Assembly (NCBI GenBank): GCA_963805445.1
Contig: CAWDUI010000047.1
Location: forward strand, 569,336 to 633,335
Reading direction: 5' to 3'
From: JAENVT01 sp963805445
Lineage (GTDB): Bacteria; Actinomycetota; Acidimicrobiia; Acidimicrobiales; Ilumatobacteraceae
Length of the DNA stretch: 64,000 nucleotides
Both the position numbers and the translations under genes were made by a program. Below, piece after piece: positions 1 through 10,441 of this stretch (position 1 is the first letter of the stretch; the number at the start of each line of letters is the position of its first letter). Below the pieces are notes generated by a model. That model searched no databases. It was not told the origin of the DNA and saw only the letters and a list, made by a program, of their open reading frames with translations.

Positions 1-1
1 A

Positions 2-2717
2 CCGGGCGCACCACGGTTCTCGGTCGTGCAATATACGCTGAGCGACGGCGACCCGACGCACGACACGACGGGCAAGGTGTTGGTGCTCAGATTGCCCGAC
101 ACCGCGCCCAACCGGCCACCGGTGGCGAATGCCGACACGGATCGCGTCGTCATCGGCAACTCGGTCAAGATCCCCGTGACCGCCAACGACGTCGACCCCG
201 ACAGCGACCCGATCAGCCTGCTGACTGCTGACCAACCGGCCGAGGGCGCGGGCACGACCGTCGTCGAGGGCAATTCGGTCCGGTTCACCCCGAACCTTCC
301 CGACATCACCGAATCGACGCCGGTGACCTTCAACTACACGATCACCGACGGTCACGGCAACGAGGCCACCGGCAAGGTGACCGTCAACGTGCTGGTGCAG
401 CCGCTGCCACACGCTCCGTTCGCGCGCGACGATTTCGCCGACACCGTCACCGACAAGCCCGTCGTCATCAACGTGCTGGCCAACGACACCGATCCCTCCG
501 GAGGCGCGCCCCATCTGACCGGCACGCCGGTCTGCCCGAATGATGCCGTGGCCACCAGGACCGCCGACGAGCGGATCGCGTTCACCCCCCCTGCCGGTAA
601 GGAAGGCGTCTTCCGATGCACCTACCGGGTCAGCAACGCCCAAGGCCTGCTCGCCGAGGCCTCGATCATCGTCACGGTCACGGCTCCCGCCGCCAGGCAA
701 CCACCCGCCGGAGCTGAACGACTCGGCCAAGACGCAGACGGTCACCGTGGGCGACCCTCCGCTGACGCTGCACGCCAATCTCGTCGCCTATGACGCTGAC
801 TCCGACCCCCTGTTGTTCACCGCAGGCAGCGTGGTCACACCGGCCAAGGGAAGCGTCGCCTTCCCCGGCAAGAGCGAAACACTCGTCTACACACCTCCGT
901 CGACCGGGTCGCCCGACAAGGTCCCGGTGGCCGACACGCTCGACATCACGATCAGCGACGGCCACGACGGCAACCTGCACACCACCATCACGGTGGTGAT
1001 CCTACCCAAATCGGTGCCGGCGCCGCCGCTGACCCAACCGATCCTGCGCCCGGCGACCGTCGGCGACACGCTGTCCATCGACGTGGTCGCCGAGCTACGC
1101 GATCTCAACAGCACCCGGGTCCTGACGCTCACCAGCGTGACGCCCGACTCCGGCCCGGGCACCGCCGACCTGATCGGTGGCGTCGCTGTGATCAAGGCGA
1201 CCGGCCCGGGTGTGATCGTGGCCAACTACACGGTGACCGACGCCAACAAGGTGTCTGCCAGCAACCAGATCAGGGTCACCGTCGTCGAGCCGGTGCCGGC
1301 AAACCCGCCCGTGGCCGTCGACGACTCGATGACCATCGCCAGCGGGGGCAGCAACTCCGTCGATCTGCTGGCCAACGACACGGGGATCACCGACCCCGGC
1401 GACAAACCAGCAGTGGTATTGCAGAACCGGCCACCGAGCACCTTCGGCACCGTGCAACTCGTCGGCGGAACCCTCACGTTCATGGCTGCCCCGGGTGCTT
1501 CCGGAGTCGTGCCCCTCACCTACACGCTGAGCGACGGCAGTGGTCAATCGAGCACGGCGACGGTCACGCTGAACCTCCAGCCGTGTTCGGTCAGCCCTCC
1601 CACCGCTCCCGACGCGATGATCTTCACGCCGTACAAGACGCCGGTCAACATCAATCTGAACGACTACGTGTTGAGCGGCACCATTCGGCCGGGCAGCGTG
1701 GTCGGCGGGCAACTCACCGGTCCGATCGGCGTGTACACGCCGCCGGACGGCATGAACGACCTCGAGGTCGTGACCTACACGGTCGAGAACGGCTGCCACC
1801 AGACGGTGCAGAGCCACCTGACGATCGACGTGAACCGCCCACCGGTCGGCGGCACGATCACCCGCGACCTGGCCCGCGGCGACATCCTCACACTCTTCGT
1901 CGCCGACCTCGCATCCGACGACGAGAAGCTGACGATCACGTCGATCGAGGGCAACCCGACCTGGGTGACACTGGTGCAGCCCAGCGGGCAGCCCGGAGCA
2001 GTCGAGGAACCAACGATCAGCGCTGCCCCGCCGCGCAACGCCGCCAGCGGGACGTACCACGTCACCGTTCACGTGAGGGACCCAGGTGGGTTGACGGCCG
2101 TCGCCAGCGTCACGTTCAACATCAGCAACGTTGCTCCCACGGCAATCGCCGATCAGTACACGACCACGGTGACGGACTCGCTGTACACCATCCCCAACCC
2201 GACCCTGAACGACACCGACACCGAGCCTGGCCCGCTGACGATTCAGACCGCCTCGGTCGTCAGCGGCCCGGCAACGATCCAATCGATCACCGGCAACGTG
2301 ATCGTCGTCCTGATCGGGCACGGAGTCAGCACGTTGAACTACACCATCGTCGACCAGGGCGGGCTCACGGCGTCGTCGACGATCACGATCACGTCGAACC
2401 GACCGCCAACGGTCAGCGACGTCTCCGACCACACCCATAACCAACCGACGCTGCAGATCCCATTCCTGCCCACGGACCCCGACGGCGATTCGATGAGCGC
2501 GACGTGCAACAACAACCCGCTCGATTTCACCGTTGTCGTCAACACCAATCCGAACCTGGGCAGCGCGGCGACCGGGGAGCCCACGCATCCGGTCTGGACG
2601 CTCGACATCACGGTCGTCAACAGCAGCTTCCCCGACCCGAGTGTGTTCCAGTGCACCGTCAGCGATCAGTTCGGTGCGACGGCGGTGTCCAACGTGACCA
2701 TCACCCACAGCGACTAG
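2..2717 (+). CDS. Secreted tandem Ig-like/cadherin-like repeat protein, 3' part, one frame break
   Basis: The gene enters from the left edge and ends at TAG 2715-2717. The product is a chain of about nine Ig-like modules of 80-100 residues. Each begins with a Pro-Pro-Val/Ala-Asp type lead (for example NRPPVANAD, NPPVAVDDS) and carries LANDTDP-like motifs typical of bacterial tandem Ig/cadherin-like surface proteins. The reading frame changes once near 692-698: VTVTAPAA in the first frame continues as NHPPELNDSAKTQ in the next, equal to one extra base or two missing. No transmembrane helix, LPXTG motif or other anchor follows the last module, so it is probably secreted or held through its missing N-terminal part. 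Known role of such modules: extracellular adhesion or scaffolding. The ligand is unknown. Such proteins often accompany MoxR/DUF58 genes in actinobacteria, but here that cluster lies 14 kb away. Confidence 0.8.
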
Positions 2718-3259
2718 CGACGTCCAGCGGTCGTTTGCCCCGATTGCGACCGGTGCCAGGGACAAACCACGGATGCAGAGGACAACCTTGAACCGAAGCG
2801 TGCCGCCAATCGGAGCGCACGGTATGTGCGGATCGCGTAGTTCCTGACGAGATCAGATCGGCAGGTCGGAGCGGCACGCAACCAACCATCGGCGGAGCGT
2901 GAGCGGTGAACGTTATGCAGCGGGCGACGGGCGTTCGTTGACGCCACACGTCGCCGGAAGTGTGCCCGTCTCGAGCGGTGCCGGTCGGCGATTATCAAGC
3001 GGCGCGTGGGCGCTCAGGTTCGAAAGGTGACCCGAGCTCGCAGCAGATTCGAGGCGCAGCACACCGCGGCCAACGAGTCCAAGGTGGACTCCGGGAGTAG
3101 CGATGCACCGTCGCTTCATGGCCTCATCACCCGACCGGACGACCCCGATGCATCGTTCGCCGAACGCTCGGATGCATGCATGAATCGCGTTCGACCCACG
3201 AGCTGCACCTGGCGTAACGTCGCGCTGATGAGACGCGTACGCCTGGCAGGTGTGCGCCG
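2718..3259. other. Intergenic region, no supported gene
   Basis: This 542-bp stretch lies between the Ig-like gene and the LuxR-type regulator. The open frames in it have no recognisable motifs, and an 85-codon frame (3006-3263) runs into the regulator start with no clear ribosome binding site. It presumably holds the terminator of the upstream gene and the promoter of the regulator, but I see no convincing hairpin or promoter hexamers. Confidence 0.5.
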
Positions 3260-5949
3260 ATGAGACGCACACTCTGGCCGCTGACCGGCCGCTCCACACA
3301 ACTGGATGCCATCCATCGTCACGACCGCGCCGGCACCACCGGCGGTGTCGTGATCCATGGCCCGGCTGGCGTCGGCAAGACACGTCTGGCCGAGGTTGCA
3401 CTGAGCCGCGCCGAAGAAGCAGGCAGGCCGACTGCGCGCGTTGTCGGACACCAGTCGACGGAGCCGATCCCGCTCGGCGCACTCGCTCACCTGCTGTCGT
3501 CATCGCTGGTAGGCGGGCTCGGCGTCGGCGAAGAGGAGCGGACCGGCCTGTTCCACGGCGCTCGGGCCGAGTTGAGTTCGTTGGCCGGCGACAACCGCCT
3601 GGGCCTCCTGGTCGACGACCTCGACTTGATCGACGACACATCCCTGGCCGTGCTGGTGCCGCTGATCGTGTCGCGCTCGATCTTTCTCATCGGTACCGTC
3701 CGCACCGAGCGCGTCGGGCGGGCGCCCTCACCACGTGTTTCAGGGCTCGAGAGGGACGGGCATCTGGTGCGCCTCGACCTCGAACCGCTCGGACCCGAGG
3801 ATCTGGGACAGTTGTTGGACCGCGCGCTCGACCACCCCGTGGCACGCGATGCGCTCGACGAACTGGCGCGGCTGTCGGGCGGAAATCTGCAGGTGCTGAC
3901 CGAGTTGGTTCGCGGGGCGATCGACCGGGGTGCGCTCGTGCGGGATGGCGACGCATGGCGTCTGGTGGGCGACCTGCCGACCACGGCGGCACTCGACGAG
4001 TTGGTCGATGAGCACCTCGCCGGCGTCGATGAAGCAGGCCTCGCTGTGCTCGAGCAGCTCGCCGTCTGCGAGCGCTTCGGCCTCTCCGACCTCGAACGTC
4101 GCCACGGCGCGGTCACCCTGGAGAAGCTCGAGGCTGGACGGCTCGTGTCGATGGTGGTGACCGGTCGGCGCGCCGCCTTGCGCCTGGCCCATCCCCTGTA
4201 TGGCGAGGTGTTGCGGGCGCGTCTGCCGCCACTCCGCCATCGACGCATTCAGCACGAGCTCGCTGACATCGTCGAAGGTCACGGCTCGCGACGCCGTGAA
4301 GACCTGGTGCAAGTGGCCTCGTGGCGTGTCGAATCGGGCGGACGGCTGCCCGGCAACCAGCTCCTGCAGGCCGCGCGCCTGGCGCTGGCCGCGGACGACC
4401 CGCACTTGGCCATGCGTCTGATCGCCGCCTGGCCCGAAGGCGATGACACCGGCGCAGCCGCAACAGCGGAGGTGCTCGCCGAGGCGTATCACCTCCTCGG
4501 CCAGCACGACGACGTCGAACGAGTGGTCACCGACGCACTGCAGCAGGAGCTCACCGATCCGGAGCGCAGTGCGCTGTCGCGTCGACTGGCAAGGACGAGA
4601 TTTTCGTCGCAGCGTGACCTCGACGCTGCGCTGGCCGCGCTGGACGAGGCGTGCGCGGTGGTGCGCGACCCCGACGAGCTCGGGCTCATCCAGGGACGCC
4701 GGGCCCTGCTGCTCGCAGACGCCGGACGGCCCGCCGACGCGCTCGAGGTACTCGACACCATCGTCGTGCAGCGAGACGCAGCAGCCAACGTCGAGCTGGC
4801 GACCGCCAGAGCGGTGAGCTTGCTCAGCGTCGGTCGCCACGCCGAAGCCTTCGAGATGTCGCGGCGGGCCGTCGAGCTGCAGACCTCGCTGTCCGGATGG
4901 CAGGCCAGGCGCGGCATGAGCGGGCATCTTGTCAACGAGGCCCACGCCCTGGCGTACAGCGGCCGTTACACCGAAGCTCGCCAGCTCGTCGAGCCTGCCG
5001 CCGCCAGGGCTCGCGCAGCCAACGCGATGGGCGCGCGCGTCTGGCTGGAGATGACGCTCGCCGAGATCGCCCGCGACACGGGACGGGGCCACGAGGCGAT
5101 TCGCCGATTCGCCACTGCCGCTGCCGATGCCTCCGCCTCCGGCCAGGACGCTGCCATCGTGTGGGCCCACGTCGGTGTCGCCCAAGGTCACCTGCTGCTC
5201 GGTGAGTGCGGGCCGGCGGCTGACGCTCTCGCCCGTGCCGACTCCGCTGGCGACAGCCCGATCGCTACGTCGTGGGCAACGCGTGAACGCACGCGGGCCT
5301 GGTTGGACGCCGGTCTGGGCGATTTGACGGCGGCACGCGCCCGCCTGCACGACGTCATCACCGTCGTGCAACGCGACGGCGTGCGCACGTTCGAATCTGC
5401 GCTGCTCAACGACCTCGTCCGTTTCGGGCGCGCCGACGAGGCCGTCGAAAGACTCGGCCAACTGGTCGAGTTGGTGGATGGACCGTTGGTTCGCGGCACC
5501 ACGACCATGCGGTCGCCGTCGCCACTCGTGACCCGGACGCTTTGCGGGCCGTGGTCGACGAATACGAATCGCTGGACGTCCTCCATTTCGCCGCCGAGGC
5601 CGCCGCCGAGCTGGCCGAGCTGTACCAGCAACTTGGCGGCGCCCGCCTCGCCGCAGCGCTGATGCTGCGAGCCGGCGGACTGTCGGCGCGTGCCGGAGGC
5701 CTTCGCACCCCGCCACTCGCTCGAAACGTCGGGGTGGAACCGCTGACTGCTCGCGAGCGTGAGGTGGCGTTGCTCGCCGCTGCAGGGCGCAGCAGCCGCG
5801 ACATCGCCAACCGGCTGTATCTGTCGGCCCGCACTGTCGAGACGCACCTCGCCCGGGTGTACCGCAAGTTGGGGATCACCAGCCGCGAGGAACTGGGCGA
5901 GGCGCTGGGCATGGCGAGGAGCAGCGTCACCGACGACAAAGGTACGTAG
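3260..5949 (+). CDS. Large ATP-binding LuxR-family transcriptional regulator (LAL type), one frame break
   Basis: This is a transcription regulator of the MalT-like LAL class. An N-terminal STAND/AAA ATPase domain has Walker A GPAGVGKT at residues 34-41 and Walker B-like GLLVDDLDLID near residue 115. A long helical TPR-like middle follows, then a C-terminal LuxR helix-turn-helix (LTAREREVALLAAAG, then RDIANRLYLSARTVETHL). ATG 3260 directly precedes the conserved start of the ATPase domain. The frame breaks near 5488-5496: the sequence up to VELVDGPLV is in one frame, and HHDHAVAVATRDPDALRAV onward is in another, consistent with one missing base. Total length is about 896 residues, normal for the family. 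Such proteins bind an inducer through the TPR region and activate nearby operons; the acyl-CoA dehydrogenase 67 bp downstream on the same strand is a plausible target. Inducer unknown. Confidence 0.85.
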
Positions 5950-6016
5950 TGCAGTCGCGTCGAGTTACGTAGCGCACCCGGATGTGTCGGAGGGACGTCT
6001 CCCGCACTCTTGGGGC

Positions 6017-7206
6017 ATGACAACCACAACTGACGCATCCACCACGGCACCGGAGGAAACCGGCCTGACCAACCAGCGGTCGTTCGTCGAGCGCGCGCGG
6101 CTGCCGCTGGTCCCGTCCTCCGCGGGAACGCCGCCAAGTATGACCACGACGGAACCTGGGTGCGCGAGTCGTTCGAGTACATCCGCGCGGCCGGTCTGTT
6201 GGCGATCGCCGTCCCGGCCGAACTGGGCGGTGACGGCGCCACCATCAGCGACGTCGCTGCCGTCCAACGCGAACTGGCCAGACACTGCGGCTCCACCGCA
6301 CTCGCCTCGGCGATGCACCAGCACGTCACAGCGTTCACCGCATGGCGATACGCCCGCAATCTGCCTGGAGCTGAAGCGACGCTGAGTCGCATCGCGAGCG
6401 ACGGCATCGTCGTCGTGTCGACCGGCGGTGGCGACTACACCCACCCCCGCGGTACCGCCTTGAAGGTAGAGGGCGGCTACCGCGTCAGCGGACGCAAGTC
6501 GTTCGTCAGCCAGGCGCCGGTCGGTGCTGTGCTGTCGACGATGTTCGTCTACGACGATCCCGTTCGTGGTCTGCGTGTGCTCAACATGTCTGTGCCGTTC
6601 GCCAGCGAAGGCGTATCCATCGTCGAGCGATGGGACACCATGGGCATGCGCGGCACCTCGAGCCACGACGTGGACTTCGACGACGTGTTCGTGCCTGACG
6701 AGCGTGTCCTGGCCGACCGCCCGTACGGCGAGATCGACGCGCCGCTGCAGGTGATTTCCAGTATCGGCTTCGTCGTGATCAGCGCCGTGTACCTCGGCAT
6801 TGCCGAGGGGGCCTACGCCCATGCGCTCGATGCGCTCGCCGGGAAGCCGGCGTCCGCCATTGTGCAGCGACAGGTCGGTTTGATGACCCATCGGTTGCGG
6901 ATCGCCGGATGGGCGCTCGAAGGCGCCCTGGCAGCTGTTGGCGACAACCCGGCGCCGTCGATGGACACCGTCTCCGCCGTGATGCTCGCCAAGCGCGAGA
7001 TCGGCCTCGCGGCGATCGAAGTGTGCGACCTGGCGATGGAAGTCGGCGGTCGTGCGGCGTTCGACCACGGCTCCCCGATCGAGCGTGCCTATCGCGACGT
7101 GCGGGCGGTCAAGTTCCATCCGCTCGACCCCGAGCTCACGCTGATCCACGCCGGCCGTCTGGCCCTCGGCCTGCCGGCGGATCGCCCTCAGGCATGGGGA
7201 CTGTGA
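6017..7206 (+). CDS. Acyl-CoA dehydrogenase family flavoprotein, N-terminal frame break
   Basis: The protein resembles FAD-dependent acyl-CoA dehydrogenases, which oxidise acyl-CoA to the 2-enoyl-CoA and pass electrons to ETF. Family signs are the N-terminal helical domain (RESFEYIRAAGLLAIAVPAE), the middle beta-domain motif MGMRGTSSHDVDFDDVFVPD, and the C-terminal helical bundle ending in RAVKFHPLDPELTLIHAGR. The start ATG 6017 (MTTTTDASTTAPEE) is in a different frame from the rest. The frame changes between about 6100 and 6132, since KYDHDGTWVRESFEYI reads on only in the second frame; more than one small indel is possible there. Expected length is about 395 residues. The gene lies 67 bp after the LuxR-type regulator and may be under its control. 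Substrate not predictable. Confidence 0.8.
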
Positions 7207-7313
7207 TGCAGCGCTCGTATCGCGTTCGTGCTCGATCGGTTGCGTGCGCGCTGACAGACCCGAGATTCGGTCGATCGCAGGGTCGTCCGACCTTCAAGTC
7301 GGAGGGCTGTGAT

Positions 7314-7336
7314 GCGAGACCCGACAGTGGTCTCGC
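7314..7336 (+). other. Perfect 8-bp stem-loop downstream of the dehydrogenase gene
   Basis: GCGAGACC at 7314-7321 and GGTCTCGC at 7329-7336 form a perfect stem around a 7-base loop, 107 bp after the dehydrogenase stop and about 75 bp before the next start. No T-run follows, so it is not a classical intrinsic terminator. It may be a termination or mRNA-stability hairpin. Confidence 0.4.
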
Positions 7337-7411
7337 GATCGGTCCTCTTACCCACACGCCGTTCGCCAAAGGCGAGGGCACCACAACAATCCCAACAGTA
7401 AGGAGAATCCC

Positions 7412-7774
7412 ATGACCACCATCGAGGACACACGTGTCATCGATCGACCGCCGATCGACTCGGCTCCCGTCGAGCACCCAGCGAGCGCTGGTCCGAGCCG
7501 CAAGCGCCGTGTGATTGCGGCCGGGGCGGCGATCGCTATCGCCGTCGGACTCGGCGCCGTGGCCGCCGAGAGCGTGGTGTCGAATGAGAACGACGAAACG
7601 CGCACGACCGCCCCGATCAGCGACCGTGTCGTTGTGGGGGTAGGTCCGCACGCCGTGTACGTCGGGCCAGCGCCTGCGGTCGGAGGCGACCCAGTACCAG
7701 GCGAGACGGACGAGTCGTACTTCGCCCGCACCGGCCGGCATCTGCCCGCCTCAATCAGCACGGTTGGCGAGTAG
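7412..7774 (+). CDS. Small single-pass membrane protein, unknown function
   Basis: This 120-residue product has a Pro-rich cytoplasmic N-terminus and a basic stretch (SRKRR, residues 29-33). One hydrophobic Ala/Gly-rich segment follows (about residues 34-53), then a polar 65-residue tail with a GPHAVYVGPAPAVGGDP stretch. The topology suggests a type II membrane protein or a non-cleaved signal anchor. The start ATG 7412 is well supported by a strong ribosome binding site, AAGGAGAA, six to seven bases upstream. I do not recognise the family. It is monocistronic between the dehydrogenase and a convergent acetyltransferase gene. Confidence 0.65.
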   Translation: MTTIEDTRVIDRPPIDSAPVEHPASAGPSRKRRVIAAGAAIAIAVGLGAVAAESVVSNENDETRTTAPISDRVVVGVGPHAVYVGPAPAVGGDPVPGETDESYFARTGRHLPASISTVGE

Positions 7775-7811
7775 TCACGTGACCTGGCGACCGAAGACCG
7801 AGCCGCTCCTC

Positions 7812-8372
7812 TCAATGGCGCGGCTCGGTCGCCTCGTTGGCGCCAGGCGAGCTGCGCTGCCCACCACAGCCCGGTTCGGACGAAGTGAGGAGTTCCCAAC
7901 GGTAGACGTCCTCCGTGACGTCGCCATCAGGATCGGCGGTCGTATCGACGTGTACGAAGCCGCAGCGCTCGAGCACAGCGGTCGACGCGTTGACTTCGGC
8001 CAAGGTGTGTGCGACGACAGTCTCGACACCGGCGTCGCGGGCACGTTCGATCATCCATCGGGCCGCGGCGGTGGCGATCCCGCGGCCTTGCCGTGACGGA
8101 GCGACGGCATAACCGATCTCGACTCGACCTTCGGACGGAGCTCCTTTGAATCCCCCGAAGCCGACCAACGCGCCGTCATCGTCGAAGAACAGATGGGGAC
8201 CCCATGGGTTTCCGTCATCGTTGCGTGCCGCGTCGACGGCGAACGGCAAAGCATCAGGAAACCCGATCCAGCCAGGCTCGACCAGCACTCCGAAACGCTG
8301 GACAAATACAGCGTCACTCTCGAGGAGCGCGGTCAGCCAGTCAAGGCGCGCTGGTTCGACGCGAAGAGGCAT
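7812..8372 (-). CDS. GNAT family N-acetyltransferase
   Basis: A 186-residue acetyltransferase of the GNAT/RimJ-like type. The acetyl-CoA-binding motif A is clear in GYAVAPSRQGRGIATAAARWM (Q/R-x-x-G-x-G/A around residues 90-100). It is followed by VVAHTLAEVNASTAVLERCGF, the typical beta5-alpha4 region in which the acceptor-side helix packs. The C-terminal 20 residues are low complexity. The start ATG at 8372 fits the family, which often begins just before the first beta strand (MPLRVEPARLDWLTAL). It is convergent with the small membrane protein gene, with 37 bp between. The substrate (amino acid, antibiotic or ribosomal protein) cannot be told. Confidence 0.85.
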   Translation of the reverse strand: MPLRVEPARLDWLTALLESDAVFVQRFGVLVEPGWIGFPDALPFAVDAARNDDGNPWGPHLFFDDDGALVGFGGFKGAPSEGRVEIGYAVAPSRQGRGIATAAARWMIERARDAGVETVVAHTLAEVNASTAVLERCGFVHVDTTADPDGDVTEDVYRWELLTSSEPGCGGQRSSPGANEATEPRH

Positions 8373-8473
8373 TCGTCAACTATGCACCACGTACGGCCGT
8401 CCTGAGGCACCGCGTTTCGCGTTCATCTTCAATGTGCCAGTTGATGGCCGCACCAGCCCGGATGTTGGAGCTT

Positions 8474-8486
8474 GGCGCCCAGATCT
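8474..8486 (+). repeat. Copy of the GGCRCCCAGATCT intergenic repeat (copy 1)
   Basis: The 13-mer GGCGCCCAGATCT lies between two minus-strand genes, just after the 3' end of the 112-residue hypothetical gene. Near-identical copies recur at 9231-9243 (inverted), 9280-9292, 9326-9338 (inverted) and 9374-9386. Confidence 0.7.
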
Positions 8487-8520
8487 TCTCGGTGGCGCCG
8501 ATTGCCCGGTCTGCGCCCTG

Positions 8521-8859
8521 TCAGGCCTTTGGTGCGATCCATGCGGCGACGCGCGCTCGGCTGGAGCGCACGCGGCGTGACACGGAGCTCCTCTTATTGG
8601 ACGGGCCACGCGATGTGGACGGGGTGACGGCGTGCAGCAGTCGCGATGTGGCATCGCTCAGTCCCTCGACGAGAAAGGCAACGAGCTGCGCGGAGTCGCT
8701 GAGCGAAAGTCGGAATGTCTCAGTACACCGGTCGTAGTTCCAAACGCTGAGATTGACGAAACCGCGGTCCAGATGCCACGTGGCACGAAGCACTCGTCCC
8801 TCGTCATCGGCGAACAGGACACGGCCAGCGGGAAGTTCGTACACCTCGGCGATGCTCAT
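8521..8859 (-). CDS. Conserved-looking hypothetical protein
   Basis: A 112-residue product. Its first 75 residues look like a small soluble alpha/beta domain (SIAEVYELPAGRVLFADD, then TWHLDRGFVNLSVWNYD and FRLSLSDSAQLVAFLVEGL): an alternating beta-hairpin pattern followed by an amphipathic helix. The last 30 residues are Ser/Arg rich and may be read-through of a frame error. No catalytic motif is recognised. ATG 8859 is the only good start; a region without genes lies upstream. Function unknown. The amino-acid pattern is more protein-like than its antisense frames, which is the main support. Confidence 0.5.
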   Translation of the reverse strand: MSIAEVYELPAGRVLFADDEGRVLRATWHLDRGFVNLSVWNYDRCTETFRLSLSDSAQLVAFLVEGLSDATSRLLHAVTPSTSRGPSNKRSSVSRRVRSSRARVAAWIAPKA

Positions 8860-9586
8860 GGCGTCATTCTTGACCTGCCGCGAGTCTTGTCAAGGTGTGA
8901 AGTTCGGAACAGTCATCACCGATCAGAACTGCCCCTATGCGCGACGTTGTCTGACGAGTCTGGTAGCGGTGACTCCCCTAGCTGTCATGGTCCCAGAGGC
9001 GGCCGAACATCCGAGCGAACCCCTCGAGAACTTGGACCCGACCGACGACTCCGACGCCCCTGCACCCTGACCCAACACAGATCGACGCGGTCGACAATCA
9101 AGAACCGACGCCAGCGAGTGGACATGCGGTTGGGTAACTCACTCCGAACTGCCGATCTCGCGCACGTTGTTCTGCGACGGCAGAGTCGCTTGCGTTGACG
9201 CGCCGGAGCGGGCATTCGGCGCTATCTGAAAGATCTGGGCGCCACGCTCCGACATCGTCGCTGCTGCGGTCGATGGGCTGGCACCCAGATCTCAGAGCGG
9301 AGCGCATTCGTCCCTGTGGCCTCGGGATCTGGGCGCCAATGAGCGATCGTCAGCAGGTGAAACCCATGAGCGTGGCACCCAGATCTTCGGAGCGTCCGCG
9401 AGCAACCCTCCCCGATCCGAACTGCCGATCTCGCGCCCACTCCCCATGGAGTGTGCGATTGTGAATCACGGCGCGCGTCCGAGGAGCGACCACCGGAATG
9501 ACCCACCGGCTGGGTCGTCGATTACCGGAATAACCGGAGTTCTGCGCTCGCGGTCGTGCTTGCGTTGACGCGCCGGACCGGGCAAT
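8860..9586. repeat. Gene-poor island with dispersed and inverted repeats
   Basis: This 727-bp intergenic stretch has no supported coding sequence but is dense in repeats. A 21-bp direct repeat occurs at 9143-9163 and 9416-9436. A 20-bp direct repeat, GCTTGCGTTGACGCGCCGGA, occurs at 9188-9207 and 9558-9577. Four copies of a GGCRCCCAGATCT motif in alternating orientation lie between 9231 and 9386, so that neighbouring copies can pair as stems of 12-13 bp. A GATTACCGGAAT string near 9519 reappears in the intergenic region at 29.9 kb. It may be a cluster of REP-like elements or the remains of small mobile elements. Confidence 0.6.
9231..9386. repeat. Four alternating inverted copies of GGCRCCCAGATCT
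   Basis: Copies lie at 9231-9243 (minus), 9280-9292 (plus), 9326-9338 (minus) and 9374-9386 (plus), spaced about 45-50 bp. Each adjacent pair is an inverted repeat with at most one or two mismatches. The regular alternation favours one or two hairpins, or a repeated protein-binding site. Confidence 0.65.
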
Positions 9587-9889
9587 GTGAATTGCGTGGC
9601 TCTGTGGCAGTTCTTCGCGTCGACGAAGAGGTACAGCGAGTCCCCCGAGGTCGTCGAGCGTCCGGTTGGAACAAGCGTGCTGTACATCCTCTTGGCCTTG
9701 AGCCTCGTCGGCTTCCTCGCCGGAGTCTTTCCGGTGGGTGAGGACTGCAAGCAGTCCGACCCTCCGATTTGTGGCGGCACACACCACAACGACGTTCTCG
9801 CCATCGTCAGCGCATCGGTCGCAGTGCTCATCGTTGCGTTACTTGTGTGGAGTCGATGGCAGGAGAGTCGCGAACGTCGCGGTGCATAG
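9587..9889 (+). CDS. Small two-segment membrane protein, unknown
   Basis: A 100-residue product with two clear hydrophobic segments: SVLYILLALSLVGFLAGVF (about residues 30-48) and VLAIVSASVAVLIVALLVW (about 70-88). They are separated by a polar loop holding two cysteines (GEDCKQSDPPICGG), probably external and possibly disulfide linked. A charged tail, SRWQESRERRGA, follows. The start is GTG 9587, or the GTG three codons later; both are in the same frame. It is followed 15 bp later by a lipoprotein-like gene on the same strand. Family not recognised. Confidence 0.55.
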   Translation: MNCVALWQFFASTKRYSESPEVVERPVGTSVLYILLALSLVGFLAGVFPVGEDCKQSDPPICGGTHHNDVLAIVSASVAVLIVALLVWSRWQESRERRGA

Positions 9890-9904
9890 CTGCGATCGAT
9901 CGGT

Positions 9905-10375
9905 GTGCTGGACAGATGGCGCACGATCGGGCAACCTGCGGTAGTGCTGGCTAGATGGAGTCTGATTGTCTCGGCGCTCGTCTCGTTGTCGTCGTGCGGT
10001 CACCCGTGCGACGCCATCGGTTGCCTGACCGGCGTCACGGTCGATTTTCCGACGGAGTTTCCGACTAGTGCTCTGCCACTGACCGTACGGATTTGTGCCG
10101 ACGACGTCTGCGACACAACCACCATCGACCCAACATCCACGGACGGCCAGACCTCGTTTCCGGTGGTTGCCCAACTCGCTCTCGACGATCGAAGCGAGCG
10201 CGAGATTCTCACTCGTGTTGAGGTTCGCTCGACGAAGTTCGGCAACGTACTGATCGACGCCACCGGCGCCGGCCGACTGCATCGTTCCCAACCGAACGGC
10301 AAGGGATGCGATCCTGTCTGCTACACGACGCTGCTCACCTACGATGAAGCCACAAACACGTTGGCGCAACGATGA
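9905..10375 (+). CDS. Putative lipoprotein, unknown function
   Basis: A 156-residue exported protein. The N-terminus has a hydrophobic stretch WSLIVSALVSL followed by a lipobox LSSC (Cys about residue 31), indicating lipidation and attachment to the outer face of the membrane. The mature part contains three further cysteine pairs (CGHPC, CADDVC, CDPVC), unusual for so short a protein and suggestive of disulfides. The body looks like a beta-sandwich (VTVDFPTEFP, ALPLTVRICADDVC, ILTRVEVRSTKFGNVLI). The start codon is GTG 9905 or slightly downstream. It sits in tandem with the small membrane protein before it and converges on another lipoprotein gene. No family recognised. Confidence 0.6.
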   Translation: MLDRWRTIGQPAVVLARWSLIVSALVSLSSCGHPCDAIGCLTGVTVDFPTEFPTSALPLTVRICADDVCDTTTIDPTSTDGQTSFPVVAQLALDDRSEREILTRVEVRSTKFGNVLIDATGAGRLHRSQPNGKGCDPVCYTTLLTYDEATNTLAQR

Positions 10376-10441
10376 CCACTCATAGCTGCCCGGTCGAGTT
10401 TGATGCAGCGGGCATTGCGCTGGTGGGTTCGCTGGTCGACG

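Noticed and set aside
1095..2765. A 556-codon minus-strand frame opposite the Ig-like gene
   Set aside because: Composition is Arg/Gly/Val/Asp low-information, and the plus strand encodes well-formed Ig-like modules.
3006..3263. An 85-codon frame before the LuxR-type gene
   Set aside because: No ribosome binding site and no protein-like pattern. It overlaps the regulator start.
7314..7336. Hairpin as a riboswitch or intrinsic terminator
   Set aside because: The stem is perfect but short, with no poly-T tract and no conserved riboswitch core. Kept only as an unassigned hairpin.
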